From contig NZ_WBZC01000023.1 in assembly GCF_009017275.1 (NCBI RefSeq), forward strand, positions 31,393 through 95,392: a stretch of DNA of 64,000 nt. The letters run 5' to 3'. The DNA is from Alkaliphilus pronyensis. Its GTDB lineage: Bacteria; Bacillota; Clostridia; Peptostreptococcales; Natronincolaceae. Shown here piece after piece: positions 55,381 through 64,000 of the stretch. How positions within the stretch are numbered: position 1 is the stretch's first letter; every line of letters starts with the position of its first letter. A model generated the notes under the pieces. It worked only from the letters and a program-made list of their open reading frames with translations, was not told the origin of the DNA and ran no database searches. Made by a program: the position numbers and the translations under genes.

Positions 55381-56193
55381 TTAGTTTTCGCTTAAAAAGT
55401 CATTTAGCCCAATAGCCTTCTCCATTAGGTTTTTAAATTCAGTAAAATCTAAGGATTGTTTACCATCTGATAGTGCTTCTTTTGGTCTTGGATGTATTTC
55501 CACCATCACTCCGTGGGCACCAGCAGCAATTGAAGCCAATGACATTGGTGTAACAAGCTTCCTTACACCTGTTCCATGACTTGGATCAACTATAATTGGT
55601 AGAGAAGTAAGCTCTTTTACTATTGGTACTATTGACAAATCTAAGGTATTTCTTGTGAAGGAGTCAAAGGTTCTAATGCCTCTTTCACATAAAATAATAT
55701 CTTCATTACCTTCAGCAGCAACATACTCTGCTGCATTAAGCCAATCTTCAAGGGATGCAGCCATTCCCCTTTTTAGTAAAATAGGTTTTTTTACTTTACC
55801 AACTTCCCTTAATAAGCTAAAGTTTTGCATATTTCTTGAGCCTACCTGAATAATATCAACATATTTACATACCATTTCTACTTCCCTTGTATCCATAACC
55901 TCCGATACAATAGGTAAATCATAAGCTTCTCCAGCCTCCTTTAAAAGCTTAAGTCCTTCTTCACCAAGACCTTGGAAGGAATAGGGAGAAGTTCTAGGCT
56001 TAAAGGCACCACCTCTTAATATATTACCTCCATATGCTTTAACAGCCTCGGCTGATTCCATAATTTGTTTTTGGTTTTCAACAGCACATGGCCCAGCTAA
56101 AATCACTAGCTTATTTCCACCAATTACTACATTTTTTACTTTAATTTTTTTTACATCATTACTGTGTTTTTTGTTTATTATCTTTAGTTCCAT
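55381..56193 (-). CDS. aroF: 3-deoxy-7-phosphoheptulonate synthase (type I-beta)
   Basis: This enzyme joins PEP and erythrose-4-phosphate at the start of the shikimate pathway. The 270-residue TIM barrel has LAGPCAVENQ, RGGAFKPRTSPYSFQG, VDPSHGTG and HGVMVEIHPRP. No regulatory extension (ACT or chorismate mutase) is fused. Gene symbol aroF is used in the Firmicutes sense. Confidence 0.93.
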   Translation of the reverse strand: MELKIINKKHSNDVKKIKVKNVVIGGNKLVILAGPCAVENQKQIMESAEAVKAYGGNILRGGAFKPRTSPYSFQGLGEEGLKLLKEAGEAYDLPIVSEVMDTREVEMVCKYVDIIQVGSRNMQNFSLLREVGKVKKPILLKRGMAASLEDWLNAAEYVAAEGNEDIILCERGIRTFDSFTRNTLDLSIVPIVKELTSLPIIVDPSHGTGVRKLVTPMSLASIAAGAHGVMVEIHPRPKEALSDGKQSLDFTEFKNLMEKAIGLNDFLSEN

Positions 56194-56204
56194 TATTACT
56201 CCTC

Positions 56205-56906
56205 TTAACTAATCTGTTTTAGCATATTCTTAACAATTTCCTTTGAATTATTTGCAGCTTCATTAACAAATTCATTAAAGTTTTCATGGGCAGAACCATC
56301 AGCCTTATCAGACATTGCTCTAATAATTACAAAAGGTATATTATTAACGTAGGCTGTATGCCCAATAGCAGCACCCTCCATCTCTGTGCAATATCCCTTA
56401 AAACTATTCCACAGCTTATCCTTTAATTGAGGACTACTAACAAATACATCGCCAGAAACTATTCTTCCTTTAATTACCTTGCTGTTATTTAATACCTTTT
56501 CTGATGCATAATAGGCTTTGTTTAGTAGTTCTTCTGAGGCTGAGAATATTGAAGTTTCCATTCTTGGTATTACACCTAATGGGTGTCCAAAGCCAGTAAC
56601 GTCAAAGTCATGCTGTAGAACATCCGTTGAGATAACCACATCTAAAATATTTAGGTCTTGATGAATTGCACCAGCTACTCCAGTATTAATAACAGCTGTA
56701 ACTTTAAATTCACTAATTAGTATTTGAGTACATATTGCAGCATTAACCTTTCCTATACCACATCTTACTAATACTATAGCTTGATTTTCTAAACAGCCAA
56801 TATAAAACTCCATATTAGCAATGTTTTTTATCTCATGAATTGTCATTTCTTCTTTTAGTATTTGAATTTCTTCCTCCATAGGACCAATAATACCAATTAC
56901 TTTCAT
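56205..56906 (-). CDS. mtnN: 5'-methylthioadenosine/S-adenosylhomocysteine nucleosidase
   Basis: MtnN hydrolyses MTA and SAH to adenine and a sugar thiol, recycling SAM by-products. The 233-residue protein has IGPMEEEI (Glu12 catalytic), VINTGVAGA, EMEGAAIGHTAY and the catalytic Asp in RAMSDKADG. It lies 11 bases upstream of aroF, perhaps co-transcribed. Confidence 0.95.
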   Translation of the reverse strand: MKVIGIIGPMEEEIQILKEEMTIHEIKNIANMEFYIGCLENQAIVLVRCGIGKVNAAICTQILISEFKVTAVINTGVAGAIHQDLNILDVVISTDVLQHDFDVTGFGHPLGVIPRMETSIFSASEELLNKAYYASEKVLNNSKVIKGRIVSGDVFVSSPQLKDKLWNSFKGYCTEMEGAAIGHTAYVNNIPFVIIRAMSDKADGSAHENFNEFVNEAANNSKEIVKNMLKQIS

Positions 56907-56986
56907 ATTTTTCCTCCTCTACAGCACCATTTTTCAATTATTTAATGTGTGCTTAGCAGTTAAAGCTATGTGACAAGATTATTTAT

Positions 56987-57448
56987 TTACTTGTTATTAT
57001 CTAAGAACATTTCATCCTTTAGTACTGTATCTAATTGTGCTTGAAGTAGGGTTTTATACCTAGTCTTAAATATATGCATCTGCTTTTTAACCTCATTATA
57101 ATGTCCTCTAATAACCTCTGTCTCCTTATTGGCATTTGCTATAATTTCTTTTGCTCTATTTTCTGCTTCTTGAATAATAAGCTCTGATTTCTTTAGGGCA
57201 TTTGCCCTTACCTCTTCAGCTGTGTTTTGGGCAACTACAAGAGTGTTTTTTAAGGTTTCTTCAATATTCTTATACTGATCTATTTGCTGACTTATCTTCT
57301 CTAAATTCTCCTTTAGTTCACTATTTTCTTTATATAGCTTCTCATAGTCTATCATTAGCTGATCCAAAAACTCATCTACTTCATTTTCTTTGTAGCCTCT
57401 TATACCTTTTTTAAACTCTTTGTTTTGAATGTCTAAAGGGGTTATCAT
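56987..57448 (-). CDS. divIVA: Cell division protein DivIVA
   Basis: DivIVA senses negative membrane curvature at poles and septa. This 153-residue protein starts MITPLDIQNKEFKKGIRGYKENEVDEFLDQL, the membrane-binding DivIVA N-domain. A long coiled coil follows (about 30-140). It closes the sepF-yggT-ylmH-divIVA set that is highly conserved in Firmicutes. Confidence 0.95.
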   Translation of the reverse strand: MITPLDIQNKEFKKGIRGYKENEVDEFLDQLMIDYEKLYKENSELKENLEKISQQIDQYKNIEETLKNTLVVAQNTAEEVRANALKKSELIIQEAENRAKEIIANANKETEVIRGHYNEVKKQMHIFKTRYKTLLQAQLDTVLKDEMFLDNNK

Positions 57449-57463
57449 CGCTATACCTCCTTA

Positions 57464-58264
57464 TTATAATGGTTTTTTAAATTGAAGCTTAATTCTGTTG
57501 GATCTAGTCTTGCCAAGAATTTCAGTAATGTATACTCTTCCTTTTCCTTTTATGGATAGCACAGCATTACAATTAAGTTCATAATCACACTTTTTTATGG
57601 GCTCCCAATTTACCCTTACTAGTTCTTTATTTATTAGTTCCTGAGCTACTGACCTTGTAACATTATAAGCTGCAGAAACTACTGCATCTAGCCTTAAAGA
57701 TGAAACATTTGCTCCATACTCCTTATAGTCTAACTCAGGCGCTATTATTTTATTGCTGGGTATTTCATTAATTGTAACATTGCTAGTACCAACCTGACAC
57801 AAGTTATACAGTAGATAATCCTTTAAATCTTCTGAAACAATAATTTGAGCCACCTGCTTTTGATTTTCGTTATGTATAAGTATATCACCTAGTTTTTCCC
57901 GTTTAATACCTAAGCCCAACAGGGCACCTAGATAGTCTCGATGGGTTAATTTATTAAATTGCACATTTGCAGTAATCTCTAAAAAAGCAATAGGTACTGT
58001 AATTGTGTCCTCCATTAAATAATCAGGAAAGATTGTAATCATCTTTCTTTCGGCACTAGCATAGCCACCGCTATGTATTATATTAATATCTTGGATGGAT
58101 TTTAATATTTTTGCAATAGCTTCTCCATAATAGGGAGTCAAAAAATCCGTAGCTCTAACCTGATGTTTTCTTAGCACAATATTTGCTTGATCTAATATCT
58201 TTATTGCCAATTGCTGCAATTCTATGTCATTAATATGATTTGTATGCTTTAGCTTGTCTATCAA
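57464..58264 (-). CDS. ylmH: YlmH family RNA-binding protein (S4 domain)
   Basis: YlmH has a C-terminal S4 domain (about 180-250, SSLRLDAVVSAAYNVTRSVAQELINK) and is reported to rescue stalled large subunits. The 266-residue protein has the family pattern, with THRDYLGALLGLGIKREKLGDI in the central domain. Confidence 0.93.
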   Translation of the reverse strand: MIDKLKHTNHINDIELQQLAIKILDQANIVLRKHQVRATDFLTPYYGEAIAKILKSIQDINIIHSGGYASAERKMITIFPDYLMEDTITVPIAFLEITANVQFNKLTHRDYLGALLGLGIKREKLGDILIHNENQKQVAQIIVSEDLKDYLLYNLCQVGTSNVTINEIPSNKIIAPELDYKEYGANVSSLRLDAVVSAAYNVTRSVAQELINKELVRVNWEPIKKCDYELNCNAVLSIKGKGRVYITEILGKTRSNRIKLQFKKPL

Positions 58265-58277
58265 ATATCACACAACC

Positions 58278-58553
58278 TTATAATAACCTTAATATTACAA
58301 AATCAAAAAGGAAATTTAATAGAAATATTGCTAGTATTGGCGAAAAATCTATCATTCCATTATAACCAAAAACATTATATATTAAATGTCTAATTGGTGA
58401 TAGTATAGGTTCTGTTACACTTAAAATAAACTGTACTATAGGATTCCTAGGGCTTGGATTAATCCAAGTCATTAGAACCCTTACTAAAATCAATAGGTTT
58501 ATAATTCTTATTAAGTAATATAGAGCATTAATAATATCTATCCGTGTAAACAA
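58278..58553 (-). CDS. YggT family membrane protein
   Basis: This 91-residue protein has two membrane segments and the YggT motif (WINPSPRNPIVQFILSVTEP, ILSPIRHLI). Small YggT proteins next to sepF are common; a role in division or membrane organisation is only inferred. Confidence 0.9.
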   Translation of the reverse strand: MFTRIDIINALYYLIRIINLLILVRVLMTWINPSPRNPIVQFILSVTEPILSPIRHLIYNVFGYNGMIDFSPILAIFLLNFLFDFVILRLL

Positions 58554-58571
58554 GCTATCACTCCTCTGTAA

Positions 58572-59012
58572 TTATTTCTGCCACGGGAAAACACCTTTGT
58601 TTTTCAATTCATCCTTAATATTTCCAGCAATATCAACATTGTTTGGTGCAAGTATAAAAATTCCATGTGAAACCTTCTGTATATTACCATCTAAGGCATA
58701 AATAGCTCCATTTAAAAAATCAAAAAACTTTTTTGCCAGCTCTGATTCAATGTTCTCTAAGTTAATAATTACTGGCTTTCTACTTTTTAAATTATCAACT
58801 ATACTTGGTGCCTCATCAAAGCTGGTGGGCTCGTAAATTACTACCTTCATTTGTGTTTTTGAATGGATATTTACCACTTTATTTTTCTTATTAGCATTTA
58901 TTGCATGAAGCTCTTCCTGTTCAATTTCTACCTCTCCATTAAGCTCATCATCCTCTTCAAAAGCATCTAATCCAATAAAATACTTAACCTTATCCATTAA
59001 TTTACCTGACAT
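58572..59012 (-). CDS. sepF: Cell division protein SepF
   Basis: SepF links FtsZ to the membrane and helps septum formation. The 146-residue protein has an N-terminal amphipathic segment (MSGKLMDKVKYFIGLD) and a linker. The SepF fold follows with VVIYEPTSFDEAPSIVDNLKSRKPVIINLENIE and GAIYALDGNIQKV. Confidence 0.95.
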   Translation of the reverse strand: MSGKLMDKVKYFIGLDAFEEDDELNGEVEIEQEELHAINANKKNKVVNIHSKTQMKVVIYEPTSFDEAPSIVDNLKSRKPVIINLENIESELAKKFFDFLNGAIYALDGNIQKVSHGIFILAPNNVDIAGNIKDELKNKGVFPWQK

Positions 59013-59038
59013 AACTAGAAACCTCCTCTAAATTAATA

Positions 59039-59707
59039 TTATGAGAAAATAGCACTACCAACACGAACTATATTAGCACCTTCCTCCAACGCAACCTCAT
59101 AATCATTTGACATTCCCATTGATAAATATTTCATACTTACATTATTAAAGGCTAATTGCTTTATATCCTCAGACAGCTGCCTTAAGGCCCTAAAATATTT
59201 TCTAACTTCCTCTGGATTTTCTACATAGGGTGCCATAGTCATTAGTCCTTCTACCTTAACAAAGCTAAGGGTATCTAACTTTTCCAGCAGTGGCTTAACC
59301 TCTGATGGATTAAGTCCATATTTTGATTCTTCACCTGATATATTTACTTCGACTAAACAGCTTATTTCCCTTTTTATTTTTGAAGCCCTCTTTTCAATTT
59401 CTAAAGCTAATTCATATGAATCTAAGGAGTGAATTAAATCAACCTTATCAACTATATATTTAACCTTATTTCTTTGAAGGTGACCAATTAAATGCCATTT
59501 CACCTTGTTACCTATTAATTCATATTTTTTAACTAATTCTTGTACACGATTTTCTCCAACATCAGTAACTCCTAAGTCAATAGCCTCTTTTATTTTATCA
59601 ACAGAAACTGTTTTTGTAACTGCAACTAAAGTTACATTTCTAGAAAAGTTAGAGGCAGATGATTCTATAGCTTTATTGATTTTTTCAATATTTAAACCAA
59701 TACTCAA
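59039..59707 (-). CDS. PLP homeostasis protein YggS/PLPBP
   Basis: This 222-residue PLP-binding barrel has Lys32 in LVAVTKTV. It also has GENRVQELVKKYE, WHLIGHLQRNKVKY, GLMTMAP and the final SMGMSNDYEVALEEGANIVRVGSAIF. It controls free PLP and related amino acid pools. Its place next to sepF is typical. Confidence 0.95.
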   Translation of the reverse strand: MSIGLNIEKINKAIESSASNFSRNVTLVAVTKTVSVDKIKEAIDLGVTDVGENRVQELVKKYELIGNKVKWHLIGHLQRNKVKYIVDKVDLIHSLDSYELALEIEKRASKIKREISCLVEVNISGEESKYGLNPSEVKPLLEKLDTLSFVKVEGLMTMAPYVENPEEVRKYFRALRQLSEDIKQLAFNNVSMKYLSMGMSNDYEVALEEGANIVRVGSAIFS

Positions 59708-59721
59708 GATGATAACCTCCT

Positions 59722-60996
59722 CTACTTTATTCTTTGCCCATTTATACCCTTACTGCCATTTAAAAGTATTTCATCATACATGTTTATGGTATTTATTCTT
59801 ATAGTTTTGCTTTCTTCGTTTACTTCCTCAAAGTAACCATTATGAACAACTGTAAACTCTTGATTTTGTCCTATGGCTTTAATTGGTACAAATCTTAAAA
59901 ATCCATTAACATCAATCCTATAAACACCCCTTTTACCATCATTTTCTATAATCGCTGAGTTAGGTATAATTACTCCTTCATAATACTTACTAACTAAGTC
60001 TATGTCCATAACTCTATTATTCAAGTAGCCCTCTATAGCTTCTGATAAATTAAATATTGCAATACCTGAATCATCCTCTTCAATAATCTTTCTCAAAACT
60101 GCTTTATATAATCTCTCTTCTCCAGATTTTCTTATTCTATAGGCTTGTCCTTCTTTTAAGGTTTGTAATTGCTTCTTATCTATTGGAAAAAATATGCTCC
60201 ATTGATGGTTTGTAACTATTCTTATAACTGGGGTACCCATAGTTATCTCTTTAGAATTAGTATTTTCTTCAAAATCCTTAAAAATATCAAGATCTGACGT
60301 TGTAATGCTTTCTATGGAGCTAAGGGTTATAATATCCTCTAGTCCGTCACTTTCAAATGCCACTAAGCCTGCAGCACAGCTGTTGATAATCTGAAGATTA
60401 GTCTTAATTTTTTCCTCTAAAAGCCTTCTCTCTTCTAAAAGCTGATTAAGATTTTTTCCAGAAAAGCTTTCTTCTCCAGTTATAATGCTTTTCTTTTCCG
60501 CCAGCTCTGCTAAATTACTTTCATATTTAGAAACATTACTATATTCACCATCATTTATTTCTTTTTGTAGCTGTTTAACAATTTTAGAAATCTCATTATC
60601 AATATTTTCTATATCTTTATTAAAAATTGACCCTTCCCCTTGCTTATTTTTAATGTTTTCTATCCTTAAGTTAATTATATCCAATTCTTCAATAGTTTTT
60701 TCATCTAAACCCTGCAGATAAACTTCTGCCAGTTTTTGACCCATAGCAACCTTTTCACCTTCTGTAACAAAGTATCTTATTTCTCCTTCACCTAAGCTTG
60801 TATGTATTTTTTCTTCACGGGCAATATAGCCTTTAACAGATACAGCCTCTTCTATTTTACCATATTCTACTATAACTGTCTGCTGACTTGAGGAACCAAT
60901 TATAGGATAAAATCTTGATAGGAAATAGAGAAAAATTACTGCTGCTATTATTAATTTTAATAAATATCTATTGGTTTTTCTCTTCTTTTTTAGCAT
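59722..60996 (-). CDS. HlyD-like membrane fusion protein
   Basis: This 424-residue protein has one N-terminal membrane helix (YLLKLIIAAVIFLYFLSRF). A biotinyl-lipoyl-like segment (VEGEVKVAMGQKLAEVYLQG-like), a coiled coil of about 100 residues and a second barrel region follow. It matches HlyD-type adaptor proteins frequently found beside sepF in clostridia. No exporter partner is adjacent and its client is unknown. Confidence 0.85.
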   Translation of the reverse strand: MLKKKRKTNRYLLKLIIAAVIFLYFLSRFYPIIGSSSQQTVIVEYGKIEEAVSVKGYIAREEKIHTSLGEGEIRYFVTEGEKVAMGQKLAEVYLQGLDEKTIEELDIINLRIENIKNKQGEGSIFNKDIENIDNEISKIVKQLQKEINDGEYSNVSKYESNLAELAEKKSIITGEESFSGKNLNQLLEERRLLEEKIKTNLQIINSCAAGLVAFESDGLEDIITLSSIESITTSDLDIFKDFEENTNSKEITMGTPVIRIVTNHQWSIFFPIDKKQLQTLKEGQAYRIRKSGEERLYKAVLRKIIEEDDSGIAIFNLSEAIEGYLNNRVMDIDLVSKYYEGVIIPNSAIIENDGKRGVYRIDVNGFLRFVPIKAIGQNQEFTVVHNGYFEEVNEESKTIRINTINMYDEILLNGSKGINGQRIK

Positions 60997-61067
60997 GCTT
61001 TCACCTGCCTAGTTTGTTCATAATTATAATTCTTCATTTGTAAAAAAAATCCTTCATCAATTATTTT

Positions 61068-61110
61068 TTATCTTAGCTTTGTTACTAATACTCCCACTTC
61101 TTAGGGGTTG
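61068..61110 (-). repeat. Degenerate match to the structured 125-bp repeat
   Basis: TATCTTAGCTTTGTTACTAATACTCCCACTTCTTAGGGG resembles the first 45 bases of copies A and B (TATCTCAGCGGCGTTACTAACACTCCCGCTTCTTAAGCGGG). The rest does not match. A truncated or unrelated piece is possible. Confidence 0.35.
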
Positions 61111-61132
61111 TGCACTTAAAACTACGTAAACA

Positions 61133-61170
61133 AAGCCCCACAAAGGGGGCATCTTCCCCAAAATGGGGCT
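61133..61170 (-). terminator. Terminator of the 61170 gene
   Basis: AAGCCCCA (61133-61140) pairs with TGGGGCTT (61164-61171), with inner GGGGG/CCCC pairing. On the minus strand it is followed by TGTTTACG. The hairpin overlaps the stop of the 61170 gene. Confidence 0.65.
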
Positions 61171-61556
61171 TATAAAAATCTATTAAAAAACTTACCATAC
61201 CTACTAATTATCTTTAATTTCTTTATTGAATGTACCTTTAAATTTCTAATACCTTCAGAGCTAGTAATAATAGATATGCAGTTTTCTTTTTTAATAACAC
61301 CTAATACTGTTCCTTTAATTGATGCTGAATTTTCCAGCAAAACCTTAACCTCGTCTCCTGCCATAATCTCAATGGTTCCTAGCATAAAGTGTTTTACATC
61401 TATTCGTTCAAGATCTTTAGGATCTAAATTCTTATAGTCTAAATATATTATTTGATTACTCAGATAGTATTTTTCTTTTATTACGGTAAAGGTATATCCA
61501 AGGGAAAACAAAGCAAACAAGGTATAGGCTATAAATAGAAAACTATCAATTATCAC
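61170..61556 (-). CDS. Hypothetical membrane-anchored protein
   Basis: This 128-residue protein starts with GTG at 61556 (AAGGATG upstream). It has an N-terminal helix (IDSFLFIAYTLFALFSLGYTFTVI) and a beta-rich remainder (EIMAGDEVKVLLENSASIKGTVLGVIK). I do not know the family. The gene precedes the HlyD-like gene on the same strand. Confidence 0.65.
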   Translation of the reverse strand: MIIDSFLFIAYTLFALFSLGYTFTVIKEKYYLSNQIIYLDYKNLDPKDLERIDVKHFMLGTIEIMAGDEVKVLLENSASIKGTVLGVIKKENCISIITSSEGIRNLKVHSIKKLKIISRYGKFFNRFL

Positions 61557-61649
61557 AAAATCACATCCTTACTAACGATGTTTTATTTTGATTAACTGAG
61601 CACAGGCTTATTATATCATATTTTTCATTTGAAAAGTAGCTACTGTACT

Positions 61650-61805
61650 TTAATATAATTCTACTAAAAGAGTTACTAGACCAAACAGACATCCTGTAAA
61701 CAATGAAAATACCACTACAGATTTTAAAACATCTAGTAAATAGTAAAAATCTAATGCTTGTGACAGCAAAGCCAGCTCTTTATTATGCTTTTTAAATGCT
61801 TTCAT
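61650..61805 (-). CDS. Small single-helix membrane protein (51 aa), unknown
   Basis: A 51-residue ORF with AAAGGGAG before its ATG. It begins MKAFKKHNKELALLSQALDF. A single hydrophobic stretch (about 29-49) follows. It is too short for ordinary ORF detection but has a good ribosome site. The rest of the 61557-61952 gap holds only the tRNA terminator. No function suggested. Confidence 0.5.
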   Translation of the reverse strand: MKAFKKHNKELALLSQALDFYYLLDVLKSVVVFSLFTGCLFGLVTLLVELY

Positions 61806-61900
61806 GGATATCTCCCTTTTGAGGTATTATAGATATATAGTATTATATTATAAATGTACAAGGTTTATTCTTGCCTTGTCAAAGTAGTGGACATATGCAA

Positions 61901-61932
61901 TAAAAAAACCACCTAATGTGCAATTAGGTAGT
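61901..61932 (-). terminator. Terminator of tRNA-Pro
   Basis: ACTACCTAAT pairs with ATTAGGTGGT, and on the minus strand it is followed by TTTTTTT. It lies 21 bases after the tRNA. Confidence 0.9.
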
Positions 61933-61952
61933 TAATATTCTAAAATTATATT

Positions 61953-62029
61953 TGGTCGGAGCGACAGGACTTGAACCTGCGGCCTCATGACCCCCAGTCA
62001 TGCGTTCTACCAAGCTGAACTACGCCCCG
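61953..62029 (-). tRNA. tRNA-Pro (anticodon GGG)
   Basis: The minus strand gives a 77-base cloverleaf: acceptor CGGGGCG pairs with CGCTCCG and the 3' end is encoded ACCA. The anticodon loop is CTGGGGG between CATGA/TCATG arms, giving anticodon GGG. The T loop is TTCAAGT. It lies between spoIVA and the small 51-residue gene. Confidence 0.96.
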
Positions 62030-62116
62030 AATCAATAATACTATTAAAATCTGTTATTAATGCTACAAATAACATTGTATGAGTAAACTGCATATTTGTC
62101 AAGATTTTTTATTAAA

Positions 62117-62142
62117 ATTGGGGTATAAAATTATACCCCAAT
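62117..62142 (-). terminator. Terminator of spoIVA
   Basis: ATTGGGGTATAA pairs with TTATACCCCAAT; on minus it is followed by TTTTAATAAAAAA. It lies 32 bases after the spoIVA stop. Confidence 0.85.
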
Positions 62143-62173
62143 AGCTTCTATGATATAGTATACACAAGTTTAA

Positions 62174-63652
62174 TTATAATATGATAGCAATTAACCCACC
62201 ACTACCATCATTAATAATTTTTTGTAATGTCTTCTGTAATTTTATCCTTGTGTCTTCTGGCATCATATATAATTTGTTTTGAAGCTGCTCCTTTACTAAA
62301 TCGTGAAGGGTTTTGCCAAACATATTTGTGTCCCATAGTGTTTCGGGATTTTGCTCAAACTCTTCTAGAAGGAATTTAACCAGTTCTTCACTTTGCTTTT
62401 CTGTACCTACTATTGGTGAAACCTCTGTCGCAATATCTGCCCTAATAAAATGAAGAGACGGTGCATTAGCCCTAAGCTTCACTCCAAATTGATTTCCCTG
62501 TCTAAAAATTTCTGGCTCTTCAAGAGTTAGCTCATCTAATGCAGGTGGAACTAAGCCGTAGCCAATATTCATTACATCCTGTAGGGCCTTCTCAACCTTA
62601 TTGTATTCCCGTTTAGCTCTAGCAAGTTCTATAACTAAGCCTATTAACTGATGATCACCTTCTATTGTATAGCCAGTTTTCTCCTCTAATACTTTATAGA
62701 AAAGATGTTCTGAGGTTGTTAAATCAATTAAAGCGTAGCCTTCACCCATTCTTATATTATCAATGGCAACCTTTTTGATATTCTCTATATCCTTAAGTCT
62801 TAAAACCATGTTGTCTACATCTCTTAATCTTTTCATTTCCTTTGCAGCCTCTTTAATCTCATTGTATATTGATGCCTTTAACCAGTGGGTAGATTCTATA
62901 GTTTCTAACCACCCTGGAAGATTAATGCTTACTTCAGTTATTGGAAACTCAAAAAGTATTTGCTCTAGTATTTGATGAATTCCATCCATATCTAGCTTAG
63001 CACAGTCCTTAATTAATACAGGAACTTGATATTTTTCCTCTAGGCTGTTTCTTAGTTCATAGGTTGCTTCAGCTGTTGGTGTTTTAGTATTAAGTATCAT
63101 TACAAAGGGCTTTTTAATTTCTTTTAACTCCCTTATAACCCTCTCTTCTGCTTCAATATAGCTATCCCTGTCAATGTCAGTAATTGACCCATCAGTTGTA
63201 ACTACCAATCCAATTGTTGAGTGTTCCTGTATAACCTTTCTGGTACCTATTTCAGCCGCCTCTTCAAAGGGTATTTGCTTTTCAAACCAAGGAGTATTAA
63301 CCAATCTGGGCCTTCCATCCTCTTGATGTCCAATTGCCCCTTTTACTAAATATCCTACGCAATCTATCATCCTCATTCTAAAGGATGCGTTTTCCTTTAG
63401 TATTAGTTCAACAGCCTCATTAGGAACAAACTTAGGTTCAGTTGTAGTTATTGTCTTTCCTGTTCCACTTTGGGGTAATTCATCCTTAGCACGTTCTTTT
63501 TTATAATTATTTTCTATATTGGGTAGAACAAATAAATCCATCACCCGCTTAATAAGCGTTGACTTTCCAGTTCTAACAGGCCCTACTACCCCTATATAAA
63601 TATCTCCCTGTGTCCTTTGGGCTATATCCCTATAAATGTCATAGTTTTCCAT
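62174..63652 (-). CDS. spoIVA: Stage IV sporulation protein A
   Basis: SpoIVA is the ATPase that forms the base layer of the spore coat on the forespore surface. The 492-residue protein has GPVRTGKST (24-32, Walker A), the TEPKFVPNEA region, MRMIDCVGYLVKGA and a long C-terminal polymerisation domain. It is full length and proves that the host is a spore former. It has GGAGGG before its ATG. Confidence 0.97.
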   Translation of the reverse strand: MENYDIYRDIAQRTQGDIYIGVVGPVRTGKSTLIKRVMDLFVLPNIENNYKKERAKDELPQSGTGKTITTTEPKFVPNEAVELILKENASFRMRMIDCVGYLVKGAIGHQEDGRPRLVNTPWFEKQIPFEEAAEIGTRKVIQEHSTIGLVVTTDGSITDIDRDSYIEAEERVIRELKEIKKPFVMILNTKTPTAEATYELRNSLEEKYQVPVLIKDCAKLDMDGIHQILEQILFEFPITEVSINLPGWLETIESTHWLKASIYNEIKEAAKEMKRLRDVDNMVLRLKDIENIKKVAIDNIRMGEGYALIDLTTSEHLFYKVLEEKTGYTIEGDHQLIGLVIELARAKREYNKVEKALQDVMNIGYGLVPPALDELTLEEPEIFRQGNQFGVKLRANAPSLHFIRADIATEVSPIVGTEKQSEELVKFLLEEFEQNPETLWDTNMFGKTLHDLVKEQLQNKLYMMPEDTRIKLQKTLQKIINDGSGGLIAIIL

Positions 63653-63828
63653 TTTATTTCCCTCCTTTTAGCTTTGAATATGTAATAAATAATACATGTC
63701 TAACATTATAAATATATTGATTATAGGTATACATTATGACAAATCACTCCCCCTAAAACTGCTTAATACTTTATATTTTTATTTATCAGAAATTATTCCT
63801 ATAACTTTGTCTTTATCTTTTAAATGCA

Positions 63829-63855
63829 AAAATCTCAATCATTAGATTGAGATTT
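63829..63855 (-). terminator. Terminator hairpin upstream of spoIVA
   Basis: AAATCTCAATC pairs with GATTGAGATTT around ATTA, followed on the minus strand by TTTGCATTT. It should end a minus-strand gene lying beyond the window. The 63653-64000 stretch otherwise holds the spoIVA promoter region (no confident consensus seen) and the start of a heptamer array. Confidence 0.7.
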
Positions 63856-63939
63856 AATGTTTAAATTTTTATTTGTGTTATTGATTTATTCTTGATTCTT
63901 TAGTGGTTTTTTTCTTTTATCTTTATGGGTTTTGCTTTT

Positions 63940-64000
63940 TTGATTTTCCTTATTACTTATTCCATATTACTTATTACTTGCTTTTATGGTTCAACATTCA
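63940..64000. repeat. Edge of a third heptamer-type array
   Basis: TTCCTTATTACTTATTCCATATTACTTATTACTTGCTTTTATGGTTC repeats the units seen at 4640-4670 and 5700-5750, including the ATTACTTGCTTTT core. The array is cut by the window end. Confidence 0.6.

Noticed and set aside
63653..63780. Sigma-E promoter of spoIVA
   Set aside because: Such a promoter is expected from family knowledge, but I could not match both -35 and -10 elements with correct spacing.

Overview
This window is chromosomal DNA of a low-GC, spore-forming member of the Clostridia. The Alkaliphilus/Natronincola group is my best guess from gene order and protein style, but no 16S gene is present. Evidence for a Firmicute endospore former includes spoIVA, a YteA-type DksA/TraR protein, PrkC/PrpC, RemA, the sepF-yggT-ylmH-divIVA block, an endospore-type rpmB-yloU-fakA-recG block, and many TTG/GTG starts with strong AGGAGG ribosome binding sites.

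Layout. (1) 119-23119 is a conserved housekeeping block read almost wholly on the minus strand: dapF, yicC, remA, gmk, rpoZ, coaBC, priA, def, fmt, a DUF116 protein, a YugP-type zinc peptidase, rsmB, rlmN, prpC, prkC, rsgA, rpe, thiN, then yloU, fakA and recG. Only rpmB is on plus, between two unusual arrays of 7-bp repeats. (2) 23351-27180 holds rqcH (plus) and the PyrR-controlled pyrR-uraA pair, each gene with its own PyrR-binding RNA motif. (3) 27275-52300 is an accessory region. It contains two MFS exporters, a TPR-type regulator next to a tiny secreted-peptide gene (a candidate peptide quorum-sensing pair), and a poly-gamma-glutamate (PGA) locus (pgsB, pgsC, a small membrane protein, two PGA-hydrolase paralogues and a six-repeat NlpC/P60 protein). 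It also contains a two-component system, lipoproteins and small hypothetical proteins, a PadR/HAAS pair, a TetR-glycosyltransferase-efflux cassette and a chemotaxis receptor. This region is dotted with short inverted-repeat elements, a partial gene duplication and a Tn3 transposase remnant. (4) 52624-63652 returns to conserved minus-strand genes: spoIVA, tRNA-Pro, a HlyD-like protein, yggS, sepF, yggT, ylmH, divIVA, mtnN, aroF, a DUF5665 protein, yteA-like, lspA and rluD.

The most interesting parts are these. First, a divergent 42-residue signal-peptide-bearing ORF faces an RNPP-like regulator (29013-30203). Second, the PGA locus lacks PgsA but carries, inside the operon, a PghP-type hydrolase that has lost two conserved histidines, while a separate copy keeps them. 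Third, a 787-residue protein has six NlpC/P60 repeats, of which only the fourth keeps the catalytic Cys and His residues. Several repeat families (7-bp arrays, GGGACGGTTCTT elements that sit at gene ends, and a structured ~125-bp repeat) are also worth following.

All functional names come from reading the translated sequences and recalling family motifs; no database search was possible.
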